Shown here in pieces: positions 23,288 through 32,694 of a DNA stretch of 48,598 nucleotides. Position numbers and translations under genes: made by a program. The stretch lies in NCBI GenBank assembly GCA_009861545.1, contig VXME01000099.1:1-48598 (forward strand), in the 5' to 3' direction. Below the pieces are notes generated by a model. That model was not told the origin of the DNA and did no database searches. It saw only the letters and a list, made by a program, of their open reading frames with translations. The stretch's first letter is position 1, and each line of letters opens with the position of its first letter. Origin of the DNA: Acidobacteriota bacterium. Its GTDB lineage: Bacteria > Acidobacteriota > Vicinamibacteria > Vicinamibacterales > UBA8438.

Positions 23288-26257
23288 ATGCTGCATCGCA
23301 AGTTCCGGGCGGATCCGAGAGGTCTGACGATCTGTCTCGGGCTGACGCTGGCTCTCGTCGGCGCATCGGAGACGAACGCGCAGGTGGTCAACGCGTCCGG
23401 CATCGAAGGGATCGTGACGGACGCGACCGGCGGCGTGCTGCCGGGCGTGACGGCAACGCTCGAGAGCCCGCAGTTGACCGTGCCGCAGGTCACTCGGATA
23501 ACCGATGGCGAGGGCGCCTATCGGTTCACCGATCTGGGCATCGGGATGTACACGGTCACGTTCGCGCTGCCCGGCTTTTCCACGGTCATCCGCGAAGGGA
23601 TCCGGCTCACGGATCGGTTCACGGCGCGGATCAACGTCGAACTGGAGCTCTCGACCGTCCAGGAGACCATTACGGTCAGCGGCCAGAGCCCCGTCGTCGA
23701 CGTGACGAGTGCGGCCACTGTGCAGACCCTGACGCGGGAAGTGATCGAGTCGGTCCCCAACTCGGGCAGCCAGTTCGAGCTGATGGCCATGGCGCCCGGC
23801 ATGCGCGTCGGCCGGATCGACGTCGGCGGCAGCACGATGGCCAACTACCAGTCCGCGCGCGCCTACGGCCAGCGCGGCCAGATCACGCCGACCCTCGACG
23901 GGATCAACACCAGGCAGTACACGTCCTCGATGGGCTCCTACTACGACTACGCGTCGCTGGACGAGGTCACCATCACCGCCGTCGGCAACACCGCGGAGGT
24001 CGCGACGGCGGGCATGAACTTCGCCGCCATCATCAAGTCCGGCACCAACGAGTTCCACGGACGCTACTTCGGCGCGTACCAGAACCGGCGGATGCAGTCG
24101 GACAACCTGGATGCGGCGCTGATGGAACGGGGCGTCACCCAGGGCAGCTCGTTCAAGGACTACAGCGACATCTCGGGGTCGCTGGGCGGGCCCATCTGGA
24201 GGAACCGGATCTGGTTCTACGGCGACTACAAGCGCCAGCGAAAGGCGCAGAACGAGGTCAACTTCGCGCTCGACGGCGGGCCCGACGGCATCTACCTGAC
24301 GCCGGACGACACAACCGAGGACGGGCGCGGCGACGGCCGGCGGGAGCTCAACAGCCAGACCATCAAAACCACGTTCCAGCTCTCGCAGGGCTACCGGATG
24401 GACGCGTTCTATCACCGCAGCGGCAAGGTCATGCCCGAGCGGTTCGGCACCCAGTTCCGGCCGCTCGAGACCACGAACGACTACCTATTCAACCCGCAGA
24501 CCGGCAAGATCGAGCTCAACGGAACGCCCAGCAGCCGGCTCGTGTACACCCTCACACTGGGCCGTCACTACTACCTCGCCGACTACCAGCCGCGGGCCGG
24601 CGTCGACACCCCCACCCGCTTCGATCGCGTCTCCCGCCTGTATACGGGCTCGGCGGCCCGCGCCGACAGGCGCCCCCGCAACCGGTGGCAGTACCTGGGA
24701 AGCGTCACCTACTATCCGGGAGGGGCCCACGCGATCAAGAGCGGCGTCCAGATCTATCGGGAGACGCACGGCACGGGGCAGGCCAGTCACGCGGGCGGCA
24801 ACTTCATCCTGGAGTACGAGGGAGCGACCCTGTTCGATACGGGGATGGCGGGCAATCCGTACCGGGTCAGGTTGTTCAACTATCCTCTGGATCCCACCAA
24901 CCGGGTGGACGTGAACTCGGCGTACGTCACGGACGAATGGCGTGTGACCAGGCGGCTGACCGCCAACATCGGCTTGCGGTACGACCACTACCTCTCCTAC
25001 GTACCGGAGCAATTCAAGGGTCCCGACGACTTCGGGATCTTTTTCCAGGGAAACGTCGACAGACTCGACGTGGTGGACTGGAAGGGCCTGGCGCCGCGCA
25101 TAGGGCTCGCCTATGACCTGCGCGGGGACGGCAGGACCGTGATCCGGGGCGCGTACAACTACTTCCAGCAGTCGCTCGGCGACAGCTTCGCCTCGACGTA
25201 CAACCTCAACGCGATCGCCTCGGCGACGTACGTCTGGAACGACGCGATCCCCGACAACACCTACACGCCGGGAGAAGTGGACCTCAGCCTGAACGGCCCC
25301 GACTTCGTCAGCATCACCGGGGCGGCCAACTCCATCCTCCCGAACGACCCGCGATTCGGCCGCGAACTCTACCAGTCGAACACGCAGGAAATGTCGGTCG
25401 GCGTCCAGCACGAGCTGATGCCCTCGGTGGCAGCTCGTGCCGTGTACGTCTACAAGCGCGAGGCGGGCCTGTTCGACACGCGGGGATCGACGGCCTCGGG
25501 GACGCAGGGCGGTCCGAACATTCTCCGCCCCCTCAGCGCCTATACCATTCCGGTGAGCCGCCGGGATCCCGGACCTGACGGGGTGCTGGACACCGCCGAC
25601 GACACGGGCAACATGATCCACTTCGCCGACTACGGCGACGAGTACCGGGGCGCCGAGTTCGTCGGGAACCAGCGGATCAACTACCCGGAGCCGGACTTCT
25701 ACCACAGCTACGAGTTCACCCTGGAGAGACGGTTGCGGGACGGTTGGCAGGGCCTCGTGTCGTTCATCGGCACGCAGAACCACCGCTGGCTCCCGAACGC
25801 CGCCCTGACCGACTTCGTCCCCCCGCAGGTTGCCCTCAACGGGCTCGACGAGTCCTGGGAGTGGGGCCTCAAGGCGCACGGCAGCTACATGTTCCCGGGC
25901 GACATCCAGCTCGGCGTCTTCTATCAGGCCCTGAGCGGCTTCCCGCTGCAGCGGACCGCGCGGTTCCTGCGGAACGACCCCGACGGGCTGTTCCACTTCC
26001 GCAACCAGGGCACGCAGACGATCCGGGTGGAGCCGTACGGCGCGTCGAAGCTCACCGCCCAGCACGTCTGGAACGTCCGCCTGTCGAAGTTCCTGGACAT
26101 GGGGCCGGGCCGGTTCCAGATGGCGGTCGAGGTGTTCAACCTGCTCAACGCCAACGACATCCTGCGCGTTCAGCAGGTCTCGGGCCCGTCGTTCGGCAAC
26201 GTGCTCGAGAACATCCCGCCGCGGATCGCGCGGATCAGCGCGACCTACGATTTCTAG
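23288..26257 (+). CDS. TonB-dependent outer-membrane receptor with carboxypeptidase-regulatory-like domain
   Basis: The 989-residue protein has a signal peptide (to about residue 32, ETNAQ), an Ig-like carboxypeptidase-regulatory domain (IEGIVTDATGGVLPGVTA to about residue 115), a plug domain (about 130-250, with VDVTSAATVQTL and LDGINTRQ) and a long beta-barrel ending in ATYDF, whose terminal Phe is the outer-membrane assembly signal. Such receptors take up large substrates such as glycans, peptides or metal chelates with TonB energy. No SusD partner is adjacent. GGAGG (23276-23280) lies seven bases before the ATG at 23288. A strong terminator follows. The ligand is unknown. Confidence 0.9.
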   Translation: MLHRKFRADPRGLTICLGLTLALVGASETNAQVVNASGIEGIVTDATGGVLPGVTATLESPQLTVPQVTRITDGEGAYRFTDLGIGMYTVTFALPGFSTVIREGIRLTDRFTARINVELELSTVQETITVSGQSPVVDVTSAATVQTLTREVIESVPNSGSQFELMAMAPGMRVGRIDVGGSTMANYQSARAYGQRGQITPTLDGINTRQYTSSMGSYYDYASLDEVTITAVGNTAEVATAGMNFAAIIKSGTNEFHGRYFGAYQNRRMQSDNLDAALMERGVTQGSSFKDYSDISGSLGGPIWRNRIWFYGDYKRQRKAQNEVNFALDGGPDGIYLTPDDTTEDGRGDGRRELNSQTIKTTFQLSQGYRMDAFYHRSGKVMPERFGTQFRPLETTNDYLFNPQTGKIELNGTPSSRLVYTLTLGRHYYLADYQPRAGVDTPTRFDRVSRLYTGSAARADRRPRNRWQYLGSVTYYPGGAHAIKSGVQIYRETHGTGQASHAGGNFILEYEGATLFDTGMAGNPYRVRLFNYPLDPTNRVDVNSAYVTDEWRVTRRLTANIGLRYDHYLSYVPEQFKGPDDFGIFFQGNVDRLDVVDWKGLAPRIGLAYDLRGDGRTVIRGAYNYFQQSLGDSFASTYNLNAIASATYVWNDAIPDNTYTPGEVDLSLNGPDFVSITGAANSILPNDPRFGRELYQSNTQEMSVGVQHELMPSVAARAVYVYKREAGLFDTRGSTASGTQGGPNILRPLSAYTIPVSRRDPGPDGVLDTADDTGNMIHFADYGDEYRGAEFVGNQRINYPEPDFYHSYEFTLERRLRDGWQGLVSFIGTQNHRWLPNAALTDFVPPQVALNGLDESWEWGLKAHGSYMFPGDIQLGVFYQALSGFPLQRTARFLRNDPDGLFHFRNQGTQTIRVEPYGASKLTAQHVWNVRLSKFLDMGPGRFQMAVEVFNLLNANDILRVQQVSGPSFGNVLENIPPRIARISATYDF

Positions 26258-26288
26258 GATTCCAGGATCCAGGTCTGGCCGACTGGCC

Positions 26289-26322
26289 GACGGGCCGCGT
26301 TCCGATCGGGGCGCGGCCCGTC
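26289..26322 (+). terminator. Terminator-like hairpin after the receptor gene
   Basis: GACGGGCCGCG (26289-26299) and CGCGGCCCGTC (26312-26322) form a perfect 11-bp GC-rich stem with a 12-base loop, starting 31 bases after the receptor stop. Only a weak T-rich stretch (GTCTTC) follows, so intrinsic termination may be incomplete and the next gene partly read through. Confidence 0.5.
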
Positions 26323-26346
26323 GTCTTCGGGCCGGGGGAGGTCGGG

Positions 26347-27060
26347 ATGCGTGGAACGAAGCCAGGGGCTTGCGCCGTAGGAGTCTTGAGCCGTCGAGAC
26401 TCCCAACGCGACCGCGGGGTCCCGCCGGGAGCCCTGGGCAGCAGCCCCGCCGCAATCGAGCAGCGGTGCATTCCCCCCGGATGGCGGCACTCCCCGGTCA
26501 TCGGTATGCTGCTCGCCGGCGCACTGATCTCCTGCACCGCTTCGGTCCTCGCCCAGAGCCGGCCTGCCGGACCCGAGCGCTTCGAAGGACGCATCGCCAA
26601 CACGGGCACGTTCGGCAACGCGGGCAGCAACTTCTTCAGCATTCAGGTCGACGAGTACACGAGCGACGAGGAGTTCATCGAGTTCCTGGAGATCCTGGCC
26701 GGCGGCGGTCCGCGCCGGCTCGAGGACGCGTTCCTGCGGTCGCAAAAAGGGCGGATCGTCATCAACAGCCTGGGCTACGACATCGCCTTGGCGCGCTCCA
26801 CGCCGACGGAGAGCGGGCGCGTGGTGCGGGTGTTCACCGTGCGGCACCTCGGTTTCGACGAGTCGGTGGGTCGGGCCCGGAGCCGCGAATACCCCTTCGG
26901 CATGATCGAGCTCCGGCTCGGCCACAACGGCAGAGGCGACGGCGTGCTGGTGGTGGCCGCCCGGCTTCACCTGGATCCGGACGGCCGGCTCGCGGTCGAG
27001 ACGTTCAGGGAGACGTTCGGCACCCCGGCGTTTCGGCTGCTGAACGTGGAGGCGAGGTAG
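26347..27060 (+). CDS. Small exported protein of unknown function
   Basis: The 237-residue frame from ATG 26347 (GGAGG five bases upstream) has an unusually long N-terminus before a hydrophobic segment MLLAGALISCTASVLAQ; LISC there could be a lipobox, or Ala-Gln a normal signal-peptidase site. The mature part (about 160 residues) has FEGRIANTGTFGNAGSNFFSIQVDEYT, DEEFIEFLEILAGGG and a basic RVFTVRHLGFDES stretch, suggesting a compact alpha/beta domain. I do not recognise the family. Starting further in would give a more typical signal peptide. It ends nine bases before the convergent HXXSHH gene of module 2. Confidence 0.65.
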   Translation: MRGTKPGACAVGVLSRRDSQRDRGVPPGALGSSPAAIEQRCIPPGWRHSPVIGMLLAGALISCTASVLAQSRPAGPERFEGRIANTGTFGNAGSNFFSIQVDEYTSDEEFIEFLEILAGGGPRRLEDAFLRSQKGRIVINSLGYDIALARSTPTESGRVVRVFTVRHLGFDESVGRARSREYPFGMIELRLGHNGRGDGVLVVAARLHLDPDGRLAVETFRETFGTPAFRLLNVEAR

Positions 27061-27069
27061 CGCCCCCGG

Positions 27070-28416
27070 TCAGATCCCGGCCAGCGGCCTCGGAGGCGCA
27101 TCGAGGTCGAGCGGGCCGCTGCTGTTGGCAATCCGCTCGACGGGCACGCCGAGCTTGTCCAGCACGGTGACCAGCAGCGATGCCGCCGGCCCGTGCTCGT
27201 ACCGCAGGTGGCGCCCGCCCTGGAAGCGGAAGTGCTCCCGCGAACCAATCAGCATCAGCGGCAGATTCTGCGAGTCATGGGAGTTGCCGTCCGCCATGCC
27301 GGCCCCGTACAGCAGCAGCGTGTGGTCCAGCAGCGATCCATCGCCGTCCGGCGTCCGGTGCAGCTTCTCCAGGTAGGAACCGAACAGCGCGGCGTGGTAC
27401 GTGTTCAGCTTGGCGAGCAGCGCTTTCTTCTCGGGATCGTCCTGGTGATGCGACAGCGGATGATGGGCCTCGGCGATGCCGATTTGCGGGTACGTCCGCC
27501 CGCTGTACTCGCGACCGAGCATGAACGTCACGACCCGCGTCAGATCGCACTGGTAGGCCAGCACCTGCAGATCGCACATCAGCGCACAGTAGTCTTCGTA
27601 GTCCGCGGGGATGCCGCCGGGCTGCTCCACCAGCGGCAAATCCATCGCGCTCTGCGCCTCGGCGTTCTGGATGCGGCGCTCCACGTCGCGCACGGCGGTC
27701 AGGTACTCGTCGAGCCGGGACCGGTCGCCCGAGCCGAGCTCCCGCTCCAGGTCCGAGAGCGAGTCCAGCAGCGAGTCGAGAATGCTGCGGCTGCGCCGCA
27801 GGCGCACCTTGCGCTCGGCCGGGTCGGTCGTCCCGCTGTCGCCGAACAGCCGCTCGAAGACCACGCGGGGGTTGTCCTCGGCCGGCGCCTGCGTCGTCGG
27901 ACTGGTCCACGAGAGCGAGTTGATGAAGGCGCACGTGGTGTTGTCGCACGTGCCGACGAGATCGAGGCGATCGAGCGCGAGCTCGAGCGAGGCCAACTGC
28001 GTGTGTCGCCCGAACTGCCGGGCCGCGATCTGATCGATCGACGTGCCCGCCTCGATCCCCTGGGCGGTCCGCTTCCCGACCACGCCGGTCAGGAATCTCG
28101 TCGCCGCGGTCGTATGGGTCCCGCCGCGGTTCTGCACGCCGTCCAGCCCCGAGAAGACGAGCATGCGGTCCTTGAAGGGCGCGAGCGGCTGAAGCACCGG
28201 CGACAGCTCGAGCGGGCCCTCGGCGGGCGGGGTCCAGGCCGGCATGATCATCCCGTTGGGCACGTAGACCACGCCGAGGCGCCGGACCGGGGCCGCCGGC
28301 GTCTTCGCGAACGCGGTGAGCGCGGGCGCCATCGCATCCAGCAGCGGCAGCGCCACCGCAGCGCCTGCACCGCGCAAGAAAGTACGCCGCGGCAACGCCG
28401 TCTTCGTGATCATCAT
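27070..28416 (-). CDS. HXXSHH (DUF1552) protein with Tat signal, module copy 2
   Basis: The 448-residue protein opens with MMITKTALPRRTFLRGAGAA, a twin-arginine signal. HPLSHH at residues 319-324 is the family motif, preceded by IGIAEAH, and DHTLLLYGAGMADGN near the C-terminus is conserved. The spacing to the PSCyt stop is 74 bases, unlike the overlap in copies 1 and 3, so translation is not directly coupled. The C-terminus ends in a proline-rich tail rather than the GDSTGRL block of copies 1 and 3. Function is unknown but presumed tied to the adjacent cytochrome. Complete and intact. Confidence 0.9.
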   Translation of the reverse strand: MMITKTALPRRTFLRGAGAAVALPLLDAMAPALTAFAKTPAAPVRRLGVVYVPNGMIMPAWTPPAEGPLELSPVLQPLAPFKDRMLVFSGLDGVQNRGGTHTTAATRFLTGVVGKRTAQGIEAGTSIDQIAARQFGRHTQLASLELALDRLDLVGTCDNTTCAFINSLSWTSPTTQAPAEDNPRVVFERLFGDSGTTDPAERKVRLRRSRSILDSLLDSLSDLERELGSGDRSRLDEYLTAVRDVERRIQNAEAQSAMDLPLVEQPGGIPADYEDYCALMCDLQVLAYQCDLTRVVTFMLGREYSGRTYPQIGIAEAHHPLSHHQDDPEKKALLAKLNTYHAALFGSYLEKLHRTPDGDGSLLDHTLLLYGAGMADGNSHDSQNLPLMLIGSREHFRFQGGRHLRYEHGPAASLLVTVLDKLGVPVERIANSSGPLDLDAPPRPLAGI

Positions 28417-28490
28417 GGTCGGGCTCTCCGCTTCGGTTGAACCGTTCTCCGCGCCGGTTGCACAAGGGTCCGCATGGCGGCCGGCACTCC

Positions 28491-30962
28491 TCAGGGGTTG
28501 GCGGCCGCCGCCGACCGTGCCGGCACGGGATCCCCGGCCGCGCGCCGCATCTGGAACGCAGGGCTCCGGACGATGCCCAGAATGATATCGGACAGGCGAT
28601 GGTCGCTCGCCGCGGCTTCCCGCACGATGCCCCGCACCGTCGGACGATCATAGTACTCGAGCCGGCGGCCCAGGGAATACGCCAGCAGCTTCTCGGTCAT
28701 CGCTTCGACGAACTGCCGGCGCTGCTCCACCAGGAACGCGCGGAGTCCGGCCGGGCCCCGAAACCGCGTACCGTCCGGCAGCACGGCCGAGCTGTCCACG
28801 GGCGCTCCGCCCTCGGCGTCGCGCCAGCCGCCCACCGCATCGAAGTTCTCCAGCGCGAAGCCCAGCGGATCCATGGGCGCGTGACACGTGGAGCAGGCGG
28901 GGCTCTCGCGGTGCCGTTCCAGCCGCTCGCGCACCGACGCCGGCCGTCCGTCTTCGCCGCGGTCCGGCAGACCCGGCACGTCCGCCGGCGGCGAGGGCGG
29001 CGGCGTGCCCAGCAGGCTCTCGAGTACCCAGCGGCCCCGCAGCACCGGAGACGTGCGATTCGGATACGACGTCACCGTCAGAAAGCTCCCCTGCCCGAGC
29101 AACCCGCCGCGCGGCTCGTCATCGCCGAAAGTCACGCGCCGGAAGTGGCTGCCGTACACGTTCGGGACGCCGTAGTGCCGCGCCAGTCTCTCGTTCAGGA
29201 ACGTGTAGTTGGCCCGCAGGAGGTCGACCACGCTCCGGTCCTCCCGGAACATGCTCTCGACGAACAACCTCGTCTCCCGCTCGAACGCCTCGCGCAGGTT
29301 CTCGTCGAACGCGGGAAAGGCGTTCGGATCCGGCGCCGCGCTCGGCAGATTGCGCAACAGCAGCCACTGGCCGACGAAGTTGTCCACCAGGGCCTGCGAG
29401 CGCTCGTCGGCCAGCATCCGCCGCACCTGCCGCTCGAGTTCGCCGGGAGCGCTCAGTTCCCCGCGGGCCGCCGCGCCGAGCAGCTCAGCGTCGGGAATGC
29501 TGCTCCACAGGAAGAACGACAGACGCGCTGCGAGATCCAGATCGCTGACGGCATAGACCGTCCCCGGGGCGATGTCGACCGGCTCCCGCTCGATACGGAA
29601 CAGGAACTTCGGGTCGGCCAGGAGCCGCTCCAGCGCGAACTGCACGCCGTCATCGAACGTGCCGTCGCTGCGGCCCTCCCCGTAGAACCGCAGGAGCGTC
29701 CGCACCTCGCGCGCGGTCGCGGGCCGGCGATACGCCTCGCCGGCGAGCGTCGTCAGAATCCGCTCCGCGCAGGGCTCCTCCTCGCGCGGTTCCGCCGGTC
29801 GGCAGACGAAGATCTTGCGACGGCTCGGGGTATCGCCCGGGCCCGACACGCCGTACGGGCCGCGGATGGCGACGGTGTGCACCCACGGGTTGCTCTCGAG
29901 CGACTCGTCGCGCTCGGGGTATCTCGGCGGGTGCGGAACGCCGTCCTCGACCTCGGTCGGGCGCCCGAGGAACGAAACGGTCAGCAGACGCCAGCCGGCC
30001 TGCGCCGGGAACCGCACTTCGAGGCCGGCGTCGGCGTTGCGCGCGTACCGTTCCCAAGCCGGACTTCCGAAGATGTCGCCTACGAATCCGGCCGGCGGGG
30101 CGCCGCCGGTCTCTTCGCCGCCGACCACCGACGAGAGAATCCGTTCGCCGTCCACCCGGATCTCGACCTCGTGCGGCGACCCGAGTCCGACGACCACGTC
30201 GAACAACTGGCGGTACAAGCGGACGTCGATGACGTACTCGCCATCGACCGGAAAGCGATGGCGAATCGCGGCGCCTCCCCGCGACCCGAACGGCAGGTCC
30301 TCGCCCAGGTACTCGTCCTGATCGAGCCGGACCCGGTACTCGTCGGTGGTGGGTGCGGCCGGAGGCAGTCCGACCGCCAGCCGGCTCAGCCGCCGCGCGG
30401 CCGACAGGTACCGGTCCAGCAGCGTCGGCGAGACCGACAGCATGCTCGCGATGTTGTCGAAGCCGTGCTCGTCCGCGCTGTCGGCCGGCAGCAGCGACGT
30501 CACGTCGACGTCCAGCGCCAGCAGGTCGCGAATCGCGTTCCGGTACTCGGCGCGATTGAGCCGGTGGACGCTGTCCGTCCGGCCCGGGTCGGGATCGAGC
30601 GCGGCGCCGCCGTCCAGCTCCGTTTCCAGCCACGCGAGCACGTCCTCGACGACCGCCGCGTCGGGCCGCGGCCGGCCCGGCGGCGGCATCGCGCCGCTCC
30701 GCAGCTTGCGGATGACCTTCTCCCACACCTCCGCGCCCCCGGCGACGTGGACGGCATCCATCGCCTCCAGGGAAAGGTCCGCCGTCAGGAGCCGGTCATT
30801 GTGGCAACCGACGCAGTAGCGGTTCAGTACGGGACGCAGCGGTGAAGGTTCCGCCGGCGAAGCCTGCGGGCGTGAAGCGGCCGTCTGGCCGGCTGCCGGC
30901 GGCGCCAGTAGAACGAACCACGCCGCCGCGACGAGCCCGCCGACGGAGCGCCAGCGCGACAT
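28491..30962 (-). CDS. PSCyt/PSD di-heme cytochrome-domain protein, module copy 2
   Basis: The 823-residue protein has a Sec signal (VGGLVAAAWFVLLAPPAAGQ), heme motif CVGCH at 50-54, the DUF1587 block LNRAEYRNAIRDLLALDVDV, a beta-rich middle, DUF1595/DUF1592 blocks (EAYRRPATAREVR, RLSFFLWSSIPDAELL), a second heme motif CSTCH near residue 688 and a DUF1585 C-terminus (EKLLAYSLGRRLEYYD). ATG 30962 was chosen because GGGAGG lies seven bases upstream and the signal peptide begins there; an in-frame ATG at 30995 lacks this. It is divergent from the ankyrin gene across 165 bases. A CTATCATGCG sequence near 31000 on the minus strand resembles the -10 regions of copies 3 and 4. Confidence 0.9.
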   Translation of the reverse strand: MSRWRSVGGLVAAAWFVLLAPPAAGQTAASRPQASPAEPSPLRPVLNRYCVGCHNDRLLTADLSLEAMDAVHVAGGAEVWEKVIRKLRSGAMPPPGRPRPDAAVVEDVLAWLETELDGGAALDPDPGRTDSVHRLNRAEYRNAIRDLLALDVDVTSLLPADSADEHGFDNIASMLSVSPTLLDRYLSAARRLSRLAVGLPPAAPTTDEYRVRLDQDEYLGEDLPFGSRGGAAIRHRFPVDGEYVIDVRLYRQLFDVVVGLGSPHEVEIRVDGERILSSVVGGEETGGAPPAGFVGDIFGSPAWERYARNADAGLEVRFPAQAGWRLLTVSFLGRPTEVEDGVPHPPRYPERDESLESNPWVHTVAIRGPYGVSGPGDTPSRRKIFVCRPAEPREEEPCAERILTTLAGEAYRRPATAREVRTLLRFYGEGRSDGTFDDGVQFALERLLADPKFLFRIEREPVDIAPGTVYAVSDLDLAARLSFFLWSSIPDAELLGAAARGELSAPGELERQVRRMLADERSQALVDNFVGQWLLLRNLPSAAPDPNAFPAFDENLREAFERETRLFVESMFREDRSVVDLLRANYTFLNERLARHYGVPNVYGSHFRRVTFGDDEPRGGLLGQGSFLTVTSYPNRTSPVLRGRWVLESLLGTPPPSPPADVPGLPDRGEDGRPASVRERLERHRESPACSTCHAPMDPLGFALENFDAVGGWRDAEGGAPVDSSAVLPDGTRFRGPAGLRAFLVEQRRQFVEAMTEKLLAYSLGRRLEYYDRPTVRGIVREAAASDHRLSDIILGIVRSPAFQMRRAAGDPVPARSAAAANP

Positions 30963-31127
30963 GTCCTTGCCTCCCTGCAGCCGATCAAGTCGCATGATAG
31001 CATCGCGGCCGCGGAAAGCTCAGTGTTTTCGAGTACGGGCAGCGCTCGGCCCGCGTGGTAGACTCGGCAAACCAGCGGGTTTTCCGGTCGCGTACGCGTC
31101 GAGTCGCGGTACAGGGAGGGCACGAAC

Positions 31128-32645
31128 ATGCGCATCTCGACGAGACGGCTTTGCAGACTGTCGATCCGCCTGCTGACCATCGCGACACTCGCGGCAAGCG
31201 CCGCCAACGGCGCGAGCGCCGCCGATGTCGAGCTGATTCAAGCGGTCAAGAACGGCAATGCGACCGCGGTGCGCGCGCTCCTCGACAGGGGCGCCGACGT
31301 GGATGCGCGGCAGGGCGACGGCGCGACCGCCCTCCACTGGGCCGCCCACCTGAACGACCTCCAAGCGGCGGACTTGTTGATCCGGGCCGGCGCGGCCGTG
31401 GACGCGGCGAACGATCTGGGCGTCACCCCGCTCTGGGTCGCGACGACGGGCGGCAGCGCGGCAATGGTCTCGAAACTGCTCGAGGCGCGCGCCGAACCGG
31501 ACATCGCGCCGGACACCGGCGGCACCCCCCTCATGATCGCCGCCCGCCAGGGCAACGTCGCCGCGGTTCGGGCGTTGCTCGCTCACGGCGCCGACATGAA
31601 CGCGACGGAGGGCGCACAGGGACAAACCGCGCTCATGTGGGCCGTTGCGCGGCGGCATCCGCAGGTCGTGCGGGTCCTGCTGGAAGTCGGAGCGGATCCG
31701 CACGCCCGGACGAAGTCGTCACGCCGGCATGTCCTGTTGTGCTGCCAGAAGAGTCTCGGCAAGACCGAGGGAACCATCTGGATCGAGCAGGGCGGCTTCA
31801 CGCCGCTGCTGTTCGCCGCGCGGCACGGGGCCGCGGCTTCGGCCGATCTCCTGCTGGCCGCCGGCGCGCCAGTCGACGACACGGCCGCAATCGGCACCAC
31901 CCCGCTGGTCGTCGCGGCCCAGCACGGCTTCAACGAGGTCGCCGCGGTGCTGCTGAAGAGGGGAGCGGACCCCGACGCCGCCGGCGCGGGGCAGGCCGCC
32001 CTGCACTGGGCCGCGTTGCGCGGCGACCGTGCGCTGGTGGAGACCCTCCTGGCCCACGGCGCCGATCCGGATGTGCGGCTCACGCAGGGCTCGTTCCTCA
32101 AGCACGACCGGGGTGCGTTCGCTTTCGACAAGTTCCTGGTCGGCGCGACGCCGTTCGTGCTGGCGGCCCGGCGGTCCGATACCGGGATCATGCATCTGCT
32201 CGCGGCCGGCGGCGCCGACATGTCGCTGCCGCTGCAGGATGGCCGAACGGCGGCAATGGTCGCGGCGGCCGGGAAGAACACGGGCCTTCGTCGACTCCGG
32301 ATCGCGGAATGGCAGATCCTGGAAACGGTCCGGTCGGCCCTCGATCTCGGTGTGGACGCGAACGCCGCGAGTCAGTCGGGCGACACCGCCCTGCACGTAG
32401 CGGCGGACAGCAAGTTCGACAGCGTCATTCGGCTCCTCGCCGAGCGCGGCGCGCAGGTGAATGCGCGCAACCGGATGGGACAGACACCGCTGGCGGTTGC
32501 GCTCGCGCCGCCCGAGGCACCCGACGGATCGGCCATCGGCGGGGCCGCCCTCGGGCGCTATCGAGAGATCTACGCCGCCTGGGCGGCCAGCCAGGGACGG
32601 ACGCCCACGGCGAACCTGCTCCGCTCCCTCGGCGGCACCGAATAG
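31128..32645 (+). CDS. Exported ankyrin-repeat protein, module copy 2
   Basis: The 505-residue protein has a Sec signal (LLTIATLAASAANGASA) and about eleven ankyrin units. It is the most divergent of the four: between units it has an insert with a cysteine pair (LLCCQKSLGKTEG, about residues 203-215) and it lacks the LLVAAGIG block seen in the other three, carrying MVAAAGKNTGLRRLR instead. The ATG has GGGAGGG seven bases upstream. It is divergent from the PSCyt/HXXSHH pair, so its expression could be set apart from theirs. The role as binding partner is inferred from linkage in all four modules. Confidence 0.85.
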   Translation: MRISTRRLCRLSIRLLTIATLAASAANGASAADVELIQAVKNGNATAVRALLDRGADVDARQGDGATALHWAAHLNDLQAADLLIRAGAAVDAANDLGVTPLWVATTGGSAAMVSKLLEARAEPDIAPDTGGTPLMIAARQGNVAAVRALLAHGADMNATEGAQGQTALMWAVARRHPQVVRVLLEVGADPHARTKSSRRHVLLCCQKSLGKTEGTIWIEQGGFTPLLFAARHGAAASADLLLAAGAPVDDTAAIGTTPLVVAAQHGFNEVAAVLLKRGADPDAAGAGQAALHWAALRGDRALVETLLAHGADPDVRLTQGSFLKHDRGAFAFDKFLVGATPFVLAARRSDTGIMHLLAAGGADMSLPLQDGRTAAMVAAAGKNTGLRRLRIAEWQILETVRSALDLGVDANAASQSGDTALHVAADSKFDSVIRLLAERGAQVNARNRMGQTPLAVALAPPEAPDGSAIGGAALGRYREIYAAWAASQGRTPTANLLRSLGGTE

Positions 32646-32694
32646 CGGGATCCCGCGGTCATCGCCCGCCGGCAGCCGTTCGGATCCGGCGCCA

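Noticed and set aside
32645-32656. Palindrome GCGGGATCCCGC between convergent genes as terminator
   Set aside because: It has no loop and no T-tract on either strand, so it cannot be an ordinary intrinsic terminator.
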